Below are positions 25,000 to 34,185 of a DNA stretch of 64,000 nt, piece by piece (positions within the stretch are counted from its first letter, which is position 1; each line of letters opens with the position of its first letter). The stretch lies in assembly GCA_964520975.1 (NCBI GenBank), contig CAZFPA010000001.1:55829-119828 (forward strand), in the 5' to 3' direction. Under the pieces are notes generated by a model. The model worked only from the letters and a program-made list of their open reading frames with translations. It made no database searches and was not told the origin of the DNA. A program made the translations under genes and the position numbers. Source of the stretch: CAZFPA01 sp964520975 (lineage in GTDB: Bacteria > Bacillota > Negativicutes > Selenomonadales > Selenomonadaceae).

Positions 25000-26877
25000 C
25001 TACACCTTCCCTTTCCCTTGTTTCGTTCCCTTACGCGGCCCTTTTCCAGCAGGCCTGGACCGTTGTACGGTCGGTTTCCCATCTGTTTCTTTTTCCGGCC
25101 GGACCAGACACTTAGGGCCATAGCCGATGAGATCCGTACGATGGGCAATACGGAGCGCCTTGCGGACATACGCATGGCTGCGCGGCAGCCAGTACTGCAT
25201 CAGCGCCCGCTGCATCCGCTTTTCCTCCGGAGATTTTGCCGTATAGACGGTCTCCCCGGTCAATGGATGGATGCCCGTGTAATACATGCAGGTAGAAAGC
25301 GTTCCCGGCGTAGGAATGAAATCCTGTACCTGCTCCGGTCGATAGCCGAGATCCCGGATAAATTCCGCGAGTTCAATGGCATCTGCGAGCGTTGCTCCCG
25401 GATGACTGGACATAAAATACGGTACCAGATACTGCTTTTTCCCCAAGCGCTCATTCATCTGGCTGAATTTCCGCACAAACTGCAGATAGACCTCCTTAGA
25501 GGACTTCCCCATGAGCTTTGTCACCCGATCCGCCACATGCTCCGGAGCTATCTTCAGCTGTCCGCTGATATGGTATTTGCAAAGCTCAGCCAGAAAATCA
25601 TCCTTGGCCAGCAGCAGATAATCAAAGCGGATACCCGAACGGATAAACACCTTCTTCACGCCGGGAAGCTGCCGCAGCGCACGCAGTAAATGCAGATAAT
25701 CGCTATGATCGGCAATGAGCCGGCTGCAGGGTTTCGGCGATAGACAGGGCTTGCCGCGGCAGGTTCCCCGCTGAAGCTGCGCGTCGCAGGACGGGCGGCG
25801 GAAATTTGCCGTAGGCCCGCCCACATCGTGGATGTAGCCCTTGAAGCCCTTGAGCTTGGTAAGTGCCTGTGCCTCCCGCAGCAGCGAGGCCTCGCTGCGA
25901 CGCTGGATAACCCGGCCCTGATGCGAGATGATCGCACAGAAATTACAGCCGCCAAAACAGCCGCGCTGGCTCACAAGACTGAACTGCACCTCCCGGATTG
26001 CCGGGATTCCGCCCGCTGCCTCATAGCATGGATGGTAGGTGCGCATATAAGGTAAATCATAGACCTCATCCATCTCAGCTTCCGTCAACGGCAAGGCCGG
26101 TGGGTTCTGTACGATGCACCAGTCCCCATTCTGCTGCGCGAGCCGGCGGCCGCGTACCGCATCCTGCTCGAGATATTCAAGTTTGAAGGCCTCGGCAAAC
26201 ACCCGCTTATCCTGTTTGACTTCGTCATAAGAGGGCAGCTTTTCATAATCCCAAATATAATCAAAATTCGGCACATGGAAGCAGGTTCCCCGTACATCCT
26301 GAATATTGCCGACCGCGACGCCCTGATGGAGCTCTGCGGCAATCTCCAGAACCTGCCGTTCGCCCATGCCATAGATCAGCAGATCCGCCTGACTGTCCAT
26401 GAGCACTGAACGGCGCAGCGAATCCGACCAATAGTCATAATGAGCCAGTCGACGCAAGCTCGCCTCGATGCCGCCGATGATGATAGGAACATCCTTCCAA
26501 AGTTCCCGTAAACGATTCGCGTAGACGATGACAGCCCGATCCGGACGAAAGCCGCTGCGGCCGCCCGGCGAATACGCATCCTCATGGCGGACCTTCCGCG
26601 CGGCAGTAAATTTATTGAGCAGCGAATCCATATTACCGCTCGAAACAAGAAAGCCCAGACGCGGACGCCCTAAACGTGCAAAATCAGCCGTACTGTGCCA
26701 GTCCGGCTGAGCAATGATGCCAACGCGATAGCCATGCTTCTCCAAAAGCCGGCAGATGATTGCCGGTCCAAAGCTCGGATGATCCACATAGGCATCACCC
26801 GAGACAAAAATAAAATCCAGCATGTCCCAACCACGTTCGGCCATATCCTTCTTACTTATCGGCAAAAAACCATTCAT
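25000..26877 (-). CDS. ygiQ: YgiQ family radical SAM protein
   Basis: 625 residues. N-terminal YgiQ domain (LDFIFVSGDAYVDHPSFGPAII), radical SAM cluster motif CFGGCNFC near residue 315, GKPCLSPKPC and the C-terminal DUF3362-like part (YYTGIHPLTGETVYTAKSPEEK), ending in a basic tail. The biochemical role of the family is not established. ATG at 26877 (MNGFLPISKKDM) chosen over one 11 codons upstream; the RBS is weak (CGGGG). Between rodZ and nrdR with almost no gaps. Confidence 0.92.
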   Translation of the reverse strand: MNGFLPISKKDMAERGWDMLDFIFVSGDAYVDHPSFGPAIICRLLEKHGYRVGIIAQPDWHSTADFARLGRPRLGFLVSSGNMDSLLNKFTAARKVRHEDAYSPGGRSGFRPDRAVIVYANRLRELWKDVPIIIGGIEASLRRLAHYDYWSDSLRRSVLMDSQADLLIYGMGERQVLEIAAELHQGVAVGNIQDVRGTCFHVPNFDYIWDYEKLPSYDEVKQDKRVFAEAFKLEYLEQDAVRGRRLAQQNGDWCIVQNPPALPLTEAEMDEVYDLPYMRTYHPCYEAAGGIPAIREVQFSLVSQRGCFGGCNFCAIISHQGRVIQRRSEASLLREAQALTKLKGFKGYIHDVGGPTANFRRPSCDAQLQRGTCRGKPCLSPKPCSRLIADHSDYLHLLRALRQLPGVKKVFIRSGIRFDYLLLAKDDFLAELCKYHISGQLKIAPEHVADRVTKLMGKSSKEVYLQFVRKFSQMNERLGKKQYLVPYFMSSHPGATLADAIELAEFIRDLGYRPEQVQDFIPTPGTLSTCMYYTGIHPLTGETVYTAKSPEEKRMQRALMQYWLPRSHAYVRKALRIAHRTDLIGYGPKCLVRPEKETDGKPTVQRSRPAGKGPRKGTKQGKGKV

Positions 26878-26890
26878 GCAAAAACCCCGA

Positions 26891-27679
26891 TCATTTTTCG
26901 TCCTCAGCACTGTCCTTGGTGAAATTCTTTTCTACGACCTCACCGGTCTCGCCGAGCTTGCCCATGTCCTTACCATTGTAAGTCACAACCACAGCACCGG
27001 CATTGCCCGCCGTGACAGCCACCTTATCCTGGCCCTTCCAGGACATGGTCTTGCCTTTTTCTACCGTTCCCTCAAATACCGACTTTCCATCGACCTTTAC
27101 AGATGTCCAGCAGCGATCTGAGAATTTGGCTGTAACCTCAACATCATCAAATTTCTTTTCTGCCGGCTGCTCCGTTTTTGCCGGGGCCTTAGCCGGCTGT
27201 TCGGTTTTTGCCGTCGGCTTGGCGGACGGCTCCGGCGTATCACTGCCCAGCGCGAAATACGCGCCGCCCAGCAATACAACCGCCGCCAGCATGCCCGCAA
27301 AATATTTCTGCGTACTGCGTGATTTTTCTACCCGATCCTTAAAATCATCCCCCGAGGAAAAAAGCTTTTCCTTTACCGGAGCCTTTGCCACTGGAGCCGG
27401 CGCAGCCACAGCCTGTGCTGCTGCCTGCTGGGCCTCCTCAGCCGCTGCCTCCGGATGGGCCTCCTCCTTGTACTGCCGCAGAAGCGCATCGGCATCGAGC
27501 TTCAGAAAACCGGCATAATTCCGGATGAAGCCCTTGGCATACACATCCCCTGGCAAAGATTTATAATCCCCATTTTCAATAGCTTCTATATAGAGAGCGC
27601 GGATACTCGTTTCCTGCTCGACGTCTTTCACTGTCAAATTTTGTTTTTCGCGTTCCTGACGCAAAATATCTCCTAACAT
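26891..27679 (-). CDS. rodZ: RodZ-like cytoskeletal membrane protein (HTH_25, TM, DUF4115)
   Basis: 262 residues: N-terminal Cro/CI-type helix-turn-helix (LRQEREKQNLTVKDVEQETSI), Ala/Pro linker, one TM segment at about 127-144 (FAGMLAAVVLLGGAYFAL), a Lys/Pro/Thr-rich linker with a short repeat (KTEQPAKAPAKTEQPAEK), and a periplasmic beta domain (DUF4115). RodZ links MreB to the wall machinery. First gene of the run to pyrR; own promoter at 27754-27781. Confidence 0.9.
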   Translation of the reverse strand: MLGDILRQEREKQNLTVKDVEQETSIRALYIEAIENGDYKSLPGDVYAKGFIRNYAGFLKLDADALLRQYKEEAHPEAAAEEAQQAAAQAVAAPAPVAKAPVKEKLFSSGDDFKDRVEKSRSTQKYFAGMLAAVVLLGGAYFALGSDTPEPSAKPTAKTEQPAKAPAKTEQPAEKKFDDVEVTAKFSDRCWTSVKVDGKSVFEGTVEKGKTMSWKGQDKVAVTAGNAGAVVVTYNGKDMGKLGETGEVVEKNFTKDSAEDEK

Positions 27680-27753
27680 CCCTATTTTTCCCCCTACCGC
27701 TTTTTTTCATTTCATCCCACCAAAAAGGAGTGAAACATATTGGTCCTCGTTAT

Positions 27754-27781
27754 ATTATACATGAAAGATGCTGTTTTACAA
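27754..27781 (-). promoter_or_regulatory. putative promoter of rodZ and the downstream run
   Basis: TTGTAA, 16 bp, TATAAT on the minus strand, about 75 bases before rodZ. With the divergent promoter at 27856 it accounts for most of the 297-base gap. Confidence 0.6.
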
Positions 27782-27855
27782 ATAGGCCAAAAGGAAAAAG
27801 AGGATGAATTTATTCCATTCTGCCATCTATTTTAAACATTTTTGCTTTTACGCAC

Positions 27856-27884
27856 TTCACAGCTGCCTTCCCGGCGTATATAAT
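27856..27884 (+). promoter_or_regulatory. putative promoter of the small plus-strand gene
   Basis: TTCACA, 17 bp, TATAAT on the plus strand. The leader (27890-27970) is GC-rich and contains a perfect GCATTCC/GGAATGC hairpin at about 27931-27947. Confidence 0.55.
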
Positions 27885-27976
27885 ATAGAAAAATAAAGGC
27901 CGGGCCGAGAGCGTGGCTCCTGCATTCCGCCGGAATGCCCCCATTCAGCCCCAGCCATTCATTTGAGGTGATTTTC

Positions 27977-28264
27977 TTGCGTATCAAGCTTACCGGCTGG
28001 TATCAGCTCCCAAACGAGAACCAGCCCCAGCCCTTTGACTTTGAGGATGTCTTTGATGCTTCCTTCATGCACAAATACACCCGGTATCGTTCCCTGGAGA
28101 AATTTCTCACCGGCAGCCGACTGCCCATTGCTTCGCAAAAGGATTTTGAGGAGCTTCCAGAAGAAAAAATGGATGCCTTCGTAAAGAAAGCATCCAAATT
28201 TTCCTCCTGGCAGGAAATGCTGGATTTCGCTACCGATCGATATGCCCGCCGGAAGCGCAGCTGA
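27977..28264 (+). CDS. small protein of unknown function
   Basis: 95 residues from a TTG at 27977 (LRIKLTGWYQLP), chosen because GAGGTG lies about 6 bases upstream; an earlier GTG in the box itself is less likely. Soluble, rich in Phe, Lys and Asp, no signal peptide or TM. Motifs: FDFEDVFDASFMHKYTRY and SSWQEMLDFATDRYARRKRS. I do not recognise a family. It has its own promoter and converges with the gene at 28276. Confidence 0.65.
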   Translation: MRIKLTGWYQLPNENQPQPFDFEDVFDASFMHKYTRYRSLEKFLTGSRLPIASQKDFEELPEEKMDAFVKKASKFSSWQEMLDFATDRYARRKRS

Positions 28265-28275
28265 CTGCGCTTCTT

Positions 28276-28740
28276 TTATTTTTGCTCCGGAGTCTCCTGC
28301 TGTGCTGCGCCCCAGATCACCTGCATGATATCCGTATATTTTTCCTGCAGATGCTGCAGCACTACGTCGATCACAGCCCGTACAAGTGCCGGATCCATTG
28401 CCTCATCCGTAGACGGGATGCAGCAATCCAGCACGAGATCGCCTTTTTCTGAGGTATAATACTTGAAAACCTTATACTGGCGGTTCATCTCATTGATAAA
28501 GGCCTCCACCCGGCTGCGGTTCTCATCGTTGATGACATTCGTCGCCACCCAGACGCGGAATACCGAATAAATCGTCGTATCGAAGATCAGTGCCAAGGAG
28601 AGGTACTGCCCCTTTACCTCCATATTGGAACGATAAATGACCGTTTTGTACTCATCCTGCAGCTCCTCAGGTTTGAAAATGTTCTCAAGCTCGCCATTCA
28701 AGGATTCTTTGAACTTTTCTGCTTTCTTATTCACATCCAT
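28276..28740 (-). CDS. YbjN-like protein of unknown function
   Basis: 154 residues, soluble. The pattern (hydrophobic strand VFRVWVATNVI, then EAFINEMNRQYKVFKYYTSEKGDLVLDCCIP, then a helix DPALVRAVIDVVLQHL) resembles the YbjN / type III chaperone-like fold, a weak assignment. ATG at 28740 follows AGGGG. Repeat copy A with a consensus-like promoter ends only 35 bases upstream, so this gene is probably transcribed from the repeat. Confidence 0.7.
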   Translation of the reverse strand: MDVNKKAEKFKESLNGELENIFKPEELQDEYKTVIYRSNMEVKGQYLSLALIFDTTIYSVFRVWVATNVINDENRSRVEAFINEMNRQYKVFKYYTSEKGDLVLDCCIPSTDEAMDPALVRAVIDVVLQHLQEKYTDIMQVIWGAAQQETPEQK

Positions 28741-28775
28741 ACCCCTTTTCCTCATTTGCATTTTAAACTCCTTTT

Positions 28776-28944
28776 ATTATAACGCCATTGTTCAAAATTT
28801 CGCAACGCGAAATTCTTCCCATCAGTGTTTCAACGAAGCGAGAGATGCCACCCCATCGGCTGTTATTTCCGTTTGCGCCCCCACCTGCAGAGGGTGGAAC
28901 ATCTTGTTCCGAGTTATAACGCCATTGTTCATGATTTCGCAACA
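28776..28944 (-). repeat. dispersed intergenic element, copy A
   Basis: About 169 bp. Each end carries the same roughly 30-bp unit reading, on the minus strand, TTGCGA, 18 bp, TATAAT (or TATAAC): 28776-28805 and 28913-28942. Between them is a core with GTTCC, CTGCAG and GAAATAACAG blocks shared with copies B (36992-37170) and C (29887-29996). Directly upstream of the YbjN-like gene. Confidence 0.8.
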
Positions 28945-28968
28945 AGACAAGCGATATCTGCCAAAGCA

Positions 28969-29007
28969 GAAAAATGCCGGCAGCCTTTTCGGGCTACCGG
29001 CATTTCC
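28969..29007 (-). terminator. intrinsic terminator of the secreted-protein gene
   Basis: Minus strand ATGCCGGTAGCC pairs with GGCTGCCGGCAT around CGAAAA, followed by five Ts, right at the stop codon. Confidence 0.85.
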
Positions 29008-29754
29008 TCATTCACCAGTCTGTTCGCCATCTGCCTGCGGGGCATCCGCCGGCGGTGCCTGCTGATCCATATCCTGCGGAGCTCCCTTATGTTCTCCATC
29101 GAAATCCCCCTGTGGCGGCATTCCGTGCTTTTTATCCTGCTTCAGCGCGGACGTGTCTACCTTCAGACTGCCTGCCACATCCTTCCAGGAATTATTGATT
29201 TTCTTCATGCCCAGGACCGACTGAACATCCTTGCCGGAAGCCTTGGCCAGGACGCCTGCCGCATGGATATCCTGTGGCTGATACCCCTGCTGCAGCAGCT
29301 GACCGGCAAGGCTCTCGGATACATCCCCATCCTTTGCCAGTCGCTGCGCCATCATCTGCTGCTTGAAGGTCTGCATCTGCTCCTTGGTAACACCAAGGGA
29401 GCTGGCCACATCCGACCATTTATTATCACTCGTCTTCAGGGCCATCACATCATTGAAGGACTTGCCACTGAGCTTCGCGAGCTCGGCTCCGTGAAAGGCA
29501 TCACGAAAATCACGGCCGTTGCTCTTCACATAGCTCAGGACCTCGTCCTTGCTGACGCCAAAGGTATCGGCAAGATGCTGAGCAGCTTTATCCGCATCCA
29601 TCTTTGGCGGCTTCGGCGGCTTCTGATTGTGTACAGCGGACACCTGCTGTCCTTCCTGGCTGGCGGCCTGTACCGTATAGGCCGCTGTGCTGCCGGCCAG
29701 CAGTACGACTCCACTCAATAATCCAACGGCTATTCTTTTGCTTAAAATGTTCAT
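29008..29754 (-). CDS. secreted protein with an internal duplication, function unknown
   Basis: 248 residues. Sec signal peptide (MNILSKRIAVGLLSGVVLLAGSTAA in pieces; cleavage probably after VQAA near residue 31). The mature part holds two related segments of about 55-60 residues, each ending in a W-x-DVA-x-SL-x-V motif (near residues 113-122 and 189-198) and each with an A-LAK-SGK motif in the middle. The tail is rich in Pro, Gln, Asp and Met. No enzyme motif is visible. ATG with GAGGAG upstream. Probably periplasmic, as no lipobox is present. Confidence 0.75.
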   Translation of the reverse strand: MNILSKRIAVGLLSGVVLLAGSTAAYTVQAASQEGQQVSAVHNQKPPKPPKMDADKAAQHLADTFGVSKDEVLSYVKSNGRDFRDAFHGAELAKLSGKSFNDVMALKTSDNKWSDVASSLGVTKEQMQTFKQQMMAQRLAKDGDVSESLAGQLLQQGYQPQDIHAAGVLAKASGKDVQSVLGMKKINNSWKDVAGSLKVDTSALKQDKKHGMPPQGDFDGEHKGAPQDMDQQAPPADAPQADGEQTGE

Positions 29755-29848
29755 GACATTTCATCTCCTCATTTATGATACTCATAGTATAGCCAGCTGA
29801 ACTTAAAAGAAGCTTAGCTCAAGATTAAAAATACATGAGGTTTTTACA

Positions 29849-29884
29849 AAAAAATTTCCGGCAGACTGCCTGCCGGAAATTTTC
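29849..29884 (-). terminator. intrinsic terminator after zapA / repeat copy C
   Basis: Minus strand AATTTCCGGCAG pairs with CTGCCGGAAATT, followed by TTTTTG. It lies a few bases downstream of the promoter-like end of copy C. Confidence 0.85.
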
Positions 29885-29886
29885 CT

Positions 29887-29996
29887 GTTATAATGCCATT
29901 CTGCAAAATGTAACAACGAGACGGGAGGGATCACCCCGCCGCCTGTTATTTCCGTTCGCCCCCGCCAGCTGCAGGAGCCATCCTGTTCCGGGTTAT
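29887..29996 (-). repeat. dispersed intergenic element, copy C (shorter)
   Basis: About 110 bp, related to copies A and B by the blocks GTTATAA-GCCATT, TGTTATTTCCG, CTGCAG and TGTTCCG (plus strand). It lacks about 35 bp of the copy A core and one terminal unit, and its boundary coincides with the last codons of zapA. Confidence 0.7.
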
Positions 29997-30238
29997 TTTT
30001 CTTCGAGCAGCGCCAGCAGCTCATCATAGTCCTTCTGCAGGCGGCAATAATCATCCGCCAGCTGCAGCGCGGCCAGCACACTGATCTTGTTGCCGGAAAA
30101 GCTCCTCGTCTTCTTGGCCGCTTCCCGCATATTCTTGTCCACCATGGCGGCGAGCTTCTTCATATACTCAACATCCGCCTCTTCGCTTTTCAACGGATAC
30201 ATCTCGCCAAAAATTTCCACTACGATTTTGCTCTCCAC
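29993..30238 (-). CDS. zapA: cell division protein ZapA
   Basis: 81 residues. VESKIVVEIFGEMYPLKSEEADVEYMKKLAAMVDKNM is the ZapA N-terminal domain, followed by a coiled coil (VLAALQLADDYCRLQKDYDELLALL); it crosslinks FtsZ filaments. I choose the GTG at 30238 because AAGGGTG stands 6 bases upstream and family alignment starts here; a longer frame to 30343 has no RBS. Adjacent to pheT, a common Firmicute arrangement. Its stop codon lies at the edge of repeat copy C. Confidence 0.9.
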   Translation of the reverse strand: MESKIVVEIFGEMYPLKSEEADVEYMKKLAAMVDKNMREAAKKTRSFSGNKISVLAALQLADDYCRLQKDYDELLALLEEK

Positions 30239-30349
30239 GCCTATCACCCTTGCTTTTCTAGTCTTATCTTCTAAATTCTCGCTAAGGGCCACGATTTCCT
30301 GCCCGCGAAGAAAAAATGGGGAACCGCCGCAGCGATTCCCCATAAAAAC

Positions 30350-32785
30350 TCAGGCCCGAAGCTCGGCATTAAACTCTTTCTGCACTGCCCCCAGGATATT
30401 CTGGAAAGCTGCATCCGCTTCTTCATCCGTAAGTGTCTTGTCCTTGGACTGGAACTGCATCGTGAAGGCCAGGCTCTTTTTGCCCGCCTCGATCTGTTTG
30501 CCCGTATAGACATCGAAGAGGCAGACTTCCTTGAAATGCTTACCAGCATTTTTAGCAATCACCTTTTCAATATCCGCCGCGCTGACATCTTCCGCAACCA
30601 GCATTGCCAGATCACGGCTGATTGCCGGATACTTCGGCAGCGGCTCATAGCTGAACTTCGTTGCGGTGTATTTCATGAGCGTGGCAATATCCATCTCAAA
30701 TACATACATTTTCTTCGTCGTCCCCAGCGCTTCCGCAACTGCCGGATGCACCTCACCCACCTGGGCGATGATCTCACGACCCTTTTTAAATACCGCTGTC
30801 TTGCCCGGATGCATCGCGTAATGCTCCCCAGCCTCTACGGTATACTTGGCAATATGGAGCTGGGCCAGCAGTTCCTCGACGATGCCCTTGGCATCATAGA
30901 AGTCCACCAGTGCATTGTCCTGATTCCAGCCTACCGGATTGCGACGCCCCGTCAAAAGGCCCGCAAGCTTCAAAACCTCTTCCGGCTGCTCCGTTACCGG
31001 CAGAGCCTTCGGATAGAATACCGGTGCAACCTCAAAGAGCTGTACATCCTCATTCTTCCGGGAGAAATTCCGCAGCGTATTCTCAAAGATACTGCCCAGG
31101 AGTGCAGTACGCACCAGCGGGTACTCATCCGTCAGCGGATTCATGATCGGGATGGCCTGCCGCAGCGGACTGTCCGCCGGCAGATTGAGCTTATCGAACA
31201 TCGCCGGATGCGTGAAGCTGAAGGAAACCTCTTCGCTCATACCCAAACCGGTCAGCACTGCCTTAATCTTATCGATGAAGTTCTGCCGGTCGCTCTGACG
31301 GCCCTGCATGACACTGCCAAACGGCGTCGAGGTCACAATATTGTCAAAGCCATAGATCCGCGCAACTTCCTCCGAAAGGTCCTCCATATAGGAAACATCA
31401 TTGCGCCAGGACGGAACCGTAACACGATAGCTTTCCACGCCGACGGTCTCCACCGCAAAGCCCAGGCTCTGCAGAATCGTAACCATCTGCGCCCCGGCAA
31501 TCTTTGTGCCCAGCCGGTTATTGATGGCTTCTGCCGTAAAATCAACCTGCGCAGCGGACTGTGGTGCCGGATACACATCCACGATTCCCTGCGTCACAGT
31601 ACAGGCGCCCATATCCTGCAGGAGCTGTGCAGCCCGATCCAGTGCCCGCCCGGTCCTGGTTACATCGACTCCGCGCTCAAAGCGGCCGGAGGCTTCCGAA
31701 TGCAGACCACAGGCCCGTGAAGTACGGCGGATGCTCGGGCCATTAAAGGACGCGGCCTCCAATACTACAGTCGTCGTCTTTTCCGTAACCTCTGTCTCCA
31801 GTCCTCCCATGACACCCGCCAGACCGGCAGCCTTTTCGGCATCGGCAATGACAAGCTCCTCACCCTTTGCCTTGCGGGAAGAATCATCCAGTGTATGGAG
31901 CTCTTCCCCGGCAACAGCCCGGCGAGCGGTAAGGCTGGCACCGGCAATCTGATCGTAGTCATAGGCATGCATAGGCTGTCCAAGCTCTACCATGACAAAA
32001 TTCGTCACATCGACCACATTGTTGATGGCCCGGATTCCAGCGCCTTCTAGGCGCTGCTGCATCCATTCCGGTGAAGGACCGATTTTGACATTTTTCAGCA
32101 CACGGGCTGAGAAACGTGAGCAGAGATCCTCGGCCTCTATGCCGATACGGATAAGCTCTGCAGCCTTGGCAGCGTCATCCTCTTTCGCCCCGATGGTCGG
32201 CCACTTCGGCGTATTGCCCGTAAGTACAGCGACCTCGCGTACCAGGCCGAATACACTGAAACAGTCCCCGCGGTTGGCCGTGAGCTCAAATTCGAGAACG
32301 ACATCATCCAGTCCCAGTACATCTTTCACCGGTACACCTACCGGCGTATCTGCCGGCAGAATATATATGCCGTCTTTTTGCTCCTCCGTGAGCTTTTCCA
32401 GATCCAGCTTGAGCTCCCCTGCCGAGCAGAGCATTCCCATCGAAACAACGCCACGCAGTTTTCCCTTGGAAATCTTCAAGCCATTGGGAAGATGGGCACC
32501 GATCATGGCAACCGGAACGACCTGTCCCTCTGCGACATTCTGGGCGCCCGTCACGATGATAACAGGCTCCTTAGCACCTACATTCATCGTACAGATCTGC
32601 AGATGATCGGAATTGGCATGCGGCTCGAGCTTCTCAATACGGCCCGTAACCACCTTGTCCAGACCGGCATCAGCCCGGATTACATTTTCCACCGGCACCC
32701 CGGCCATCGTGAGCTTATCCGCGAGTTCTTCCGCGGTTTCATTGAAATCTATATAATCTTTCAGCCATTTTATGGATACTTGCAT
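30350..32785 (-). CDS. pheT: phenylalanine-tRNA ligase beta subunit
   Basis: 811 residues: tRNA-binding OB domain at about 40-150, B3/B4 editing domain, B5 domain, catalytic-like core and the C-terminal anticodon-binding FDX-ACB domain (FSYEPLPKYPAISRDLAML). Editing of Tyr-tRNA(Phe) is expected. Co-transcribed with pheS under the T-box at 33922-34135. Confidence 0.98.
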   Translation of the reverse strand: MQVSIKWLKDYIDFNETAEELADKLTMAGVPVENVIRADAGLDKVVTGRIEKLEPHANSDHLQICTMNVGAKEPVIIVTGAQNVAEGQVVPVAMIGAHLPNGLKISKGKLRGVVSMGMLCSAGELKLDLEKLTEEQKDGIYILPADTPVGVPVKDVLGLDDVVLEFELTANRGDCFSVFGLVREVAVLTGNTPKWPTIGAKEDDAAKAAELIRIGIEAEDLCSRFSARVLKNVKIGPSPEWMQQRLEGAGIRAINNVVDVTNFVMVELGQPMHAYDYDQIAGASLTARRAVAGEELHTLDDSSRKAKGEELVIADAEKAAGLAGVMGGLETEVTEKTTTVVLEAASFNGPSIRRTSRACGLHSEASGRFERGVDVTRTGRALDRAAQLLQDMGACTVTQGIVDVYPAPQSAAQVDFTAEAINNRLGTKIAGAQMVTILQSLGFAVETVGVESYRVTVPSWRNDVSYMEDLSEEVARIYGFDNIVTSTPFGSVMQGRQSDRQNFIDKIKAVLTGLGMSEEVSFSFTHPAMFDKLNLPADSPLRQAIPIMNPLTDEYPLVRTALLGSIFENTLRNFSRKNEDVQLFEVAPVFYPKALPVTEQPEEVLKLAGLLTGRRNPVGWNQDNALVDFYDAKGIVEELLAQLHIAKYTVEAGEHYAMHPGKTAVFKKGREIIAQVGEVHPAVAEALGTTKKMYVFEMDIATLMKYTATKFSYEPLPKYPAISRDLAMLVAEDVSAADIEKVIAKNAGKHFKEVCLFDVYTGKQIEAGKKSLAFTMQFQSKDKTLTDEEADAAFQNILGAVQKEFNAELRA

Positions 32786-32877
32786 AATCTCTTTTATCTC
32801 CTTTTCCTATTCATATTCGAAAACCAGTGTCCCCTTCATCCCCGACGAACGGAATGAAGCATTGCATACACCGCTTC

Positions 32878-33906
32878 TCAGAACTGACGCAAAAAACGCA
32901 TATCGTTGTCATAGAACAGACGCAGGTCATCTACGCCATAGGAAAGCATCGCGATGCGCTCTACCCCCAGGCCAAACGCAAAGCCGCTGACCTTTTTGGG
33001 ATCATAGCCGCTCATTTCAAGCACATGCGGATGCACCATACCGGCACCGAGGATTTCCAGCCATCCCGTGCCCTTGCAGACCCGGCAGCCCTTGCCATGG
33101 CACATGACACAGGAAATATCGACCTCTGCGCTCGGCTCCGTAAACGGGAAAAAGCTTGGACGGAAACGAACACCGACATTTTCATTGAAAATCTGATGCA
33201 GGAACAGTTCCAGCGTTCCCTTCAGGTCCGCCAGGCTGATGCCCTTATCGATGACAAGGCCCTCTACCTGCGTGAACATCGGAGAATGCGTCGCGTCATA
33301 ATCATCACGGCGATAGACGCGGCCCGGTGCAATCATACGAATCGGACTGTTCGGCTCATGGGACTGCATGGTGCGGGCCTGTACCGGCGAGGTCTGCGTC
33401 CGCATGAGAATTTCCTCGGTGATGTAAAAAGAATCCTGCATATCGCGGGCCGGATGATCCTTCGGCAGATTCAAGGCTTCAAAATTGAAGTAATCGCGCT
33501 CAATCTCCGGGCCTTCCTCTACACTGAAGCCCATCGTCATGAAAATATCCTTGATGCGGTTCAGCGTGAGCGTAAGCGGATGCAGGTGTCCCAGCGGAGC
33601 CTGACGGCCCGGCAGCGTCACATCGATTTTCTCACTGGCCAGGCGGCTTTCGAGTTCCTTTGTCTTGAGCTCTTCGTTCTTGTCGGCAATAAGCGCTTCC
33701 AGCTGCTGACGCGCCTCATTTACGATCTGACCGATACGCGGGCGATCCTCCTTGCTGAGCTGTCCCAGTCCACGCAGCAGACCAGTGATTTCGCCCTTCT
33801 TCCCGAGATATTTCACGCGGATCTCATTGAGATCATTGAGATTCTTAGCTGCCTTTTTGACGGCTTCGGCAGCTTCCCGCTTCAGCTCTTCAATCTTTTC
33901 TTCCAT
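32878..33906 (-). CDS. pheS: phenylalanine-tRNA ligase alpha subunit
   Basis: 342 residues. N-terminal coiled coil (MEEKIEELKREAAEAVKKAAKN in pieces) and class II catalytic core: motif 2 region (PGRVYRRDDYDATHSPMFTQVEG) and motif 3 (GFAFGLGVERIAML). A Cys cluster (CVMCHGKGCRVCKG) occurs in the insert, as in many Firmicute PheS. ATG 33906 follows AAGGAGG. The 92-base gap to pheT holds only its RBS. Confidence 0.98.
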   Translation of the reverse strand: MEEKIEELKREAAEAVKKAAKNLNDLNEIRVKYLGKKGEITGLLRGLGQLSKEDRPRIGQIVNEARQQLEALIADKNEELKTKELESRLASEKIDVTLPGRQAPLGHLHPLTLTLNRIKDIFMTMGFSVEEGPEIERDYFNFEALNLPKDHPARDMQDSFYITEEILMRTQTSPVQARTMQSHEPNSPIRMIAPGRVYRRDDYDATHSPMFTQVEGLVIDKGISLADLKGTLELFLHQIFNENVGVRFRPSFFPFTEPSAEVDISCVMCHGKGCRVCKGTGWLEILGAGMVHPHVLEMSGYDPKKVSGFAFGLGVERIAMLSYGVDDLRLFYDNDMRFLRQF

Positions 33907-33921
33907 AATGCCCTCCTTAAA

Positions 33922-34135
33922 AATAAAAAACTTCCGCCCCATAAAGGGGCGAAAGTCTGTTTTCGCGGTACCACCCTAATTGATACTCTACAGCCATAAC
34001 GCGGCCAAACGTTCCGACTACATCTCTTCACCGAAAGGCTCCGAAGTGAACTTCAGCCGCCCCGCTCTGTTCCCGCTTCCAGTCCAGGCGGAAATCCCTG
34101 TACAGCGCGCAAGTGCCTACTCTCTTCATCATTGC
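33922..34135 (-). promoter_or_regulatory. T-box leader (tRNA-Phe responsive) of pheST
   Basis: The T-box core AGGGTGGTACCGCG lies at 33964-33977 and the terminator (CTTTCGCCCC / GGGGCGGAAG plus TTTTTT) at 33922-33956. Stem I begins near 34130 (GATGAAGAGAGTAG). A TTC codon in the context GAAGTTCACTTC is the likely Phe specifier. Uncharged tRNA-Phe should favour the antiterminator. Fills the gap between pheS and the kinase gene. Confidence 0.93.
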
Positions 34136-34143
34136 TTTGGTCT

Positions 34144-34173
34144 ATAATAACACGATTACACGCGTGCGGTCAA
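34144..34173 (-). promoter_or_regulatory. promoter of the pheST T-box transcript
   Basis: TTGACC, 18 bp, TATTAT on the minus strand, starting inside the tail of the upstream kinase gap. Confidence 0.6.
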
Positions 34174-34185
34174 GGATTTAGCCGC

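Noticed and set aside
29887..29996. Functional promoter in repeat copy C
   Set aside because: Its TATAAC end is followed within a few bases by a strong terminator and no gene uses it, so any transcript would stop at once.
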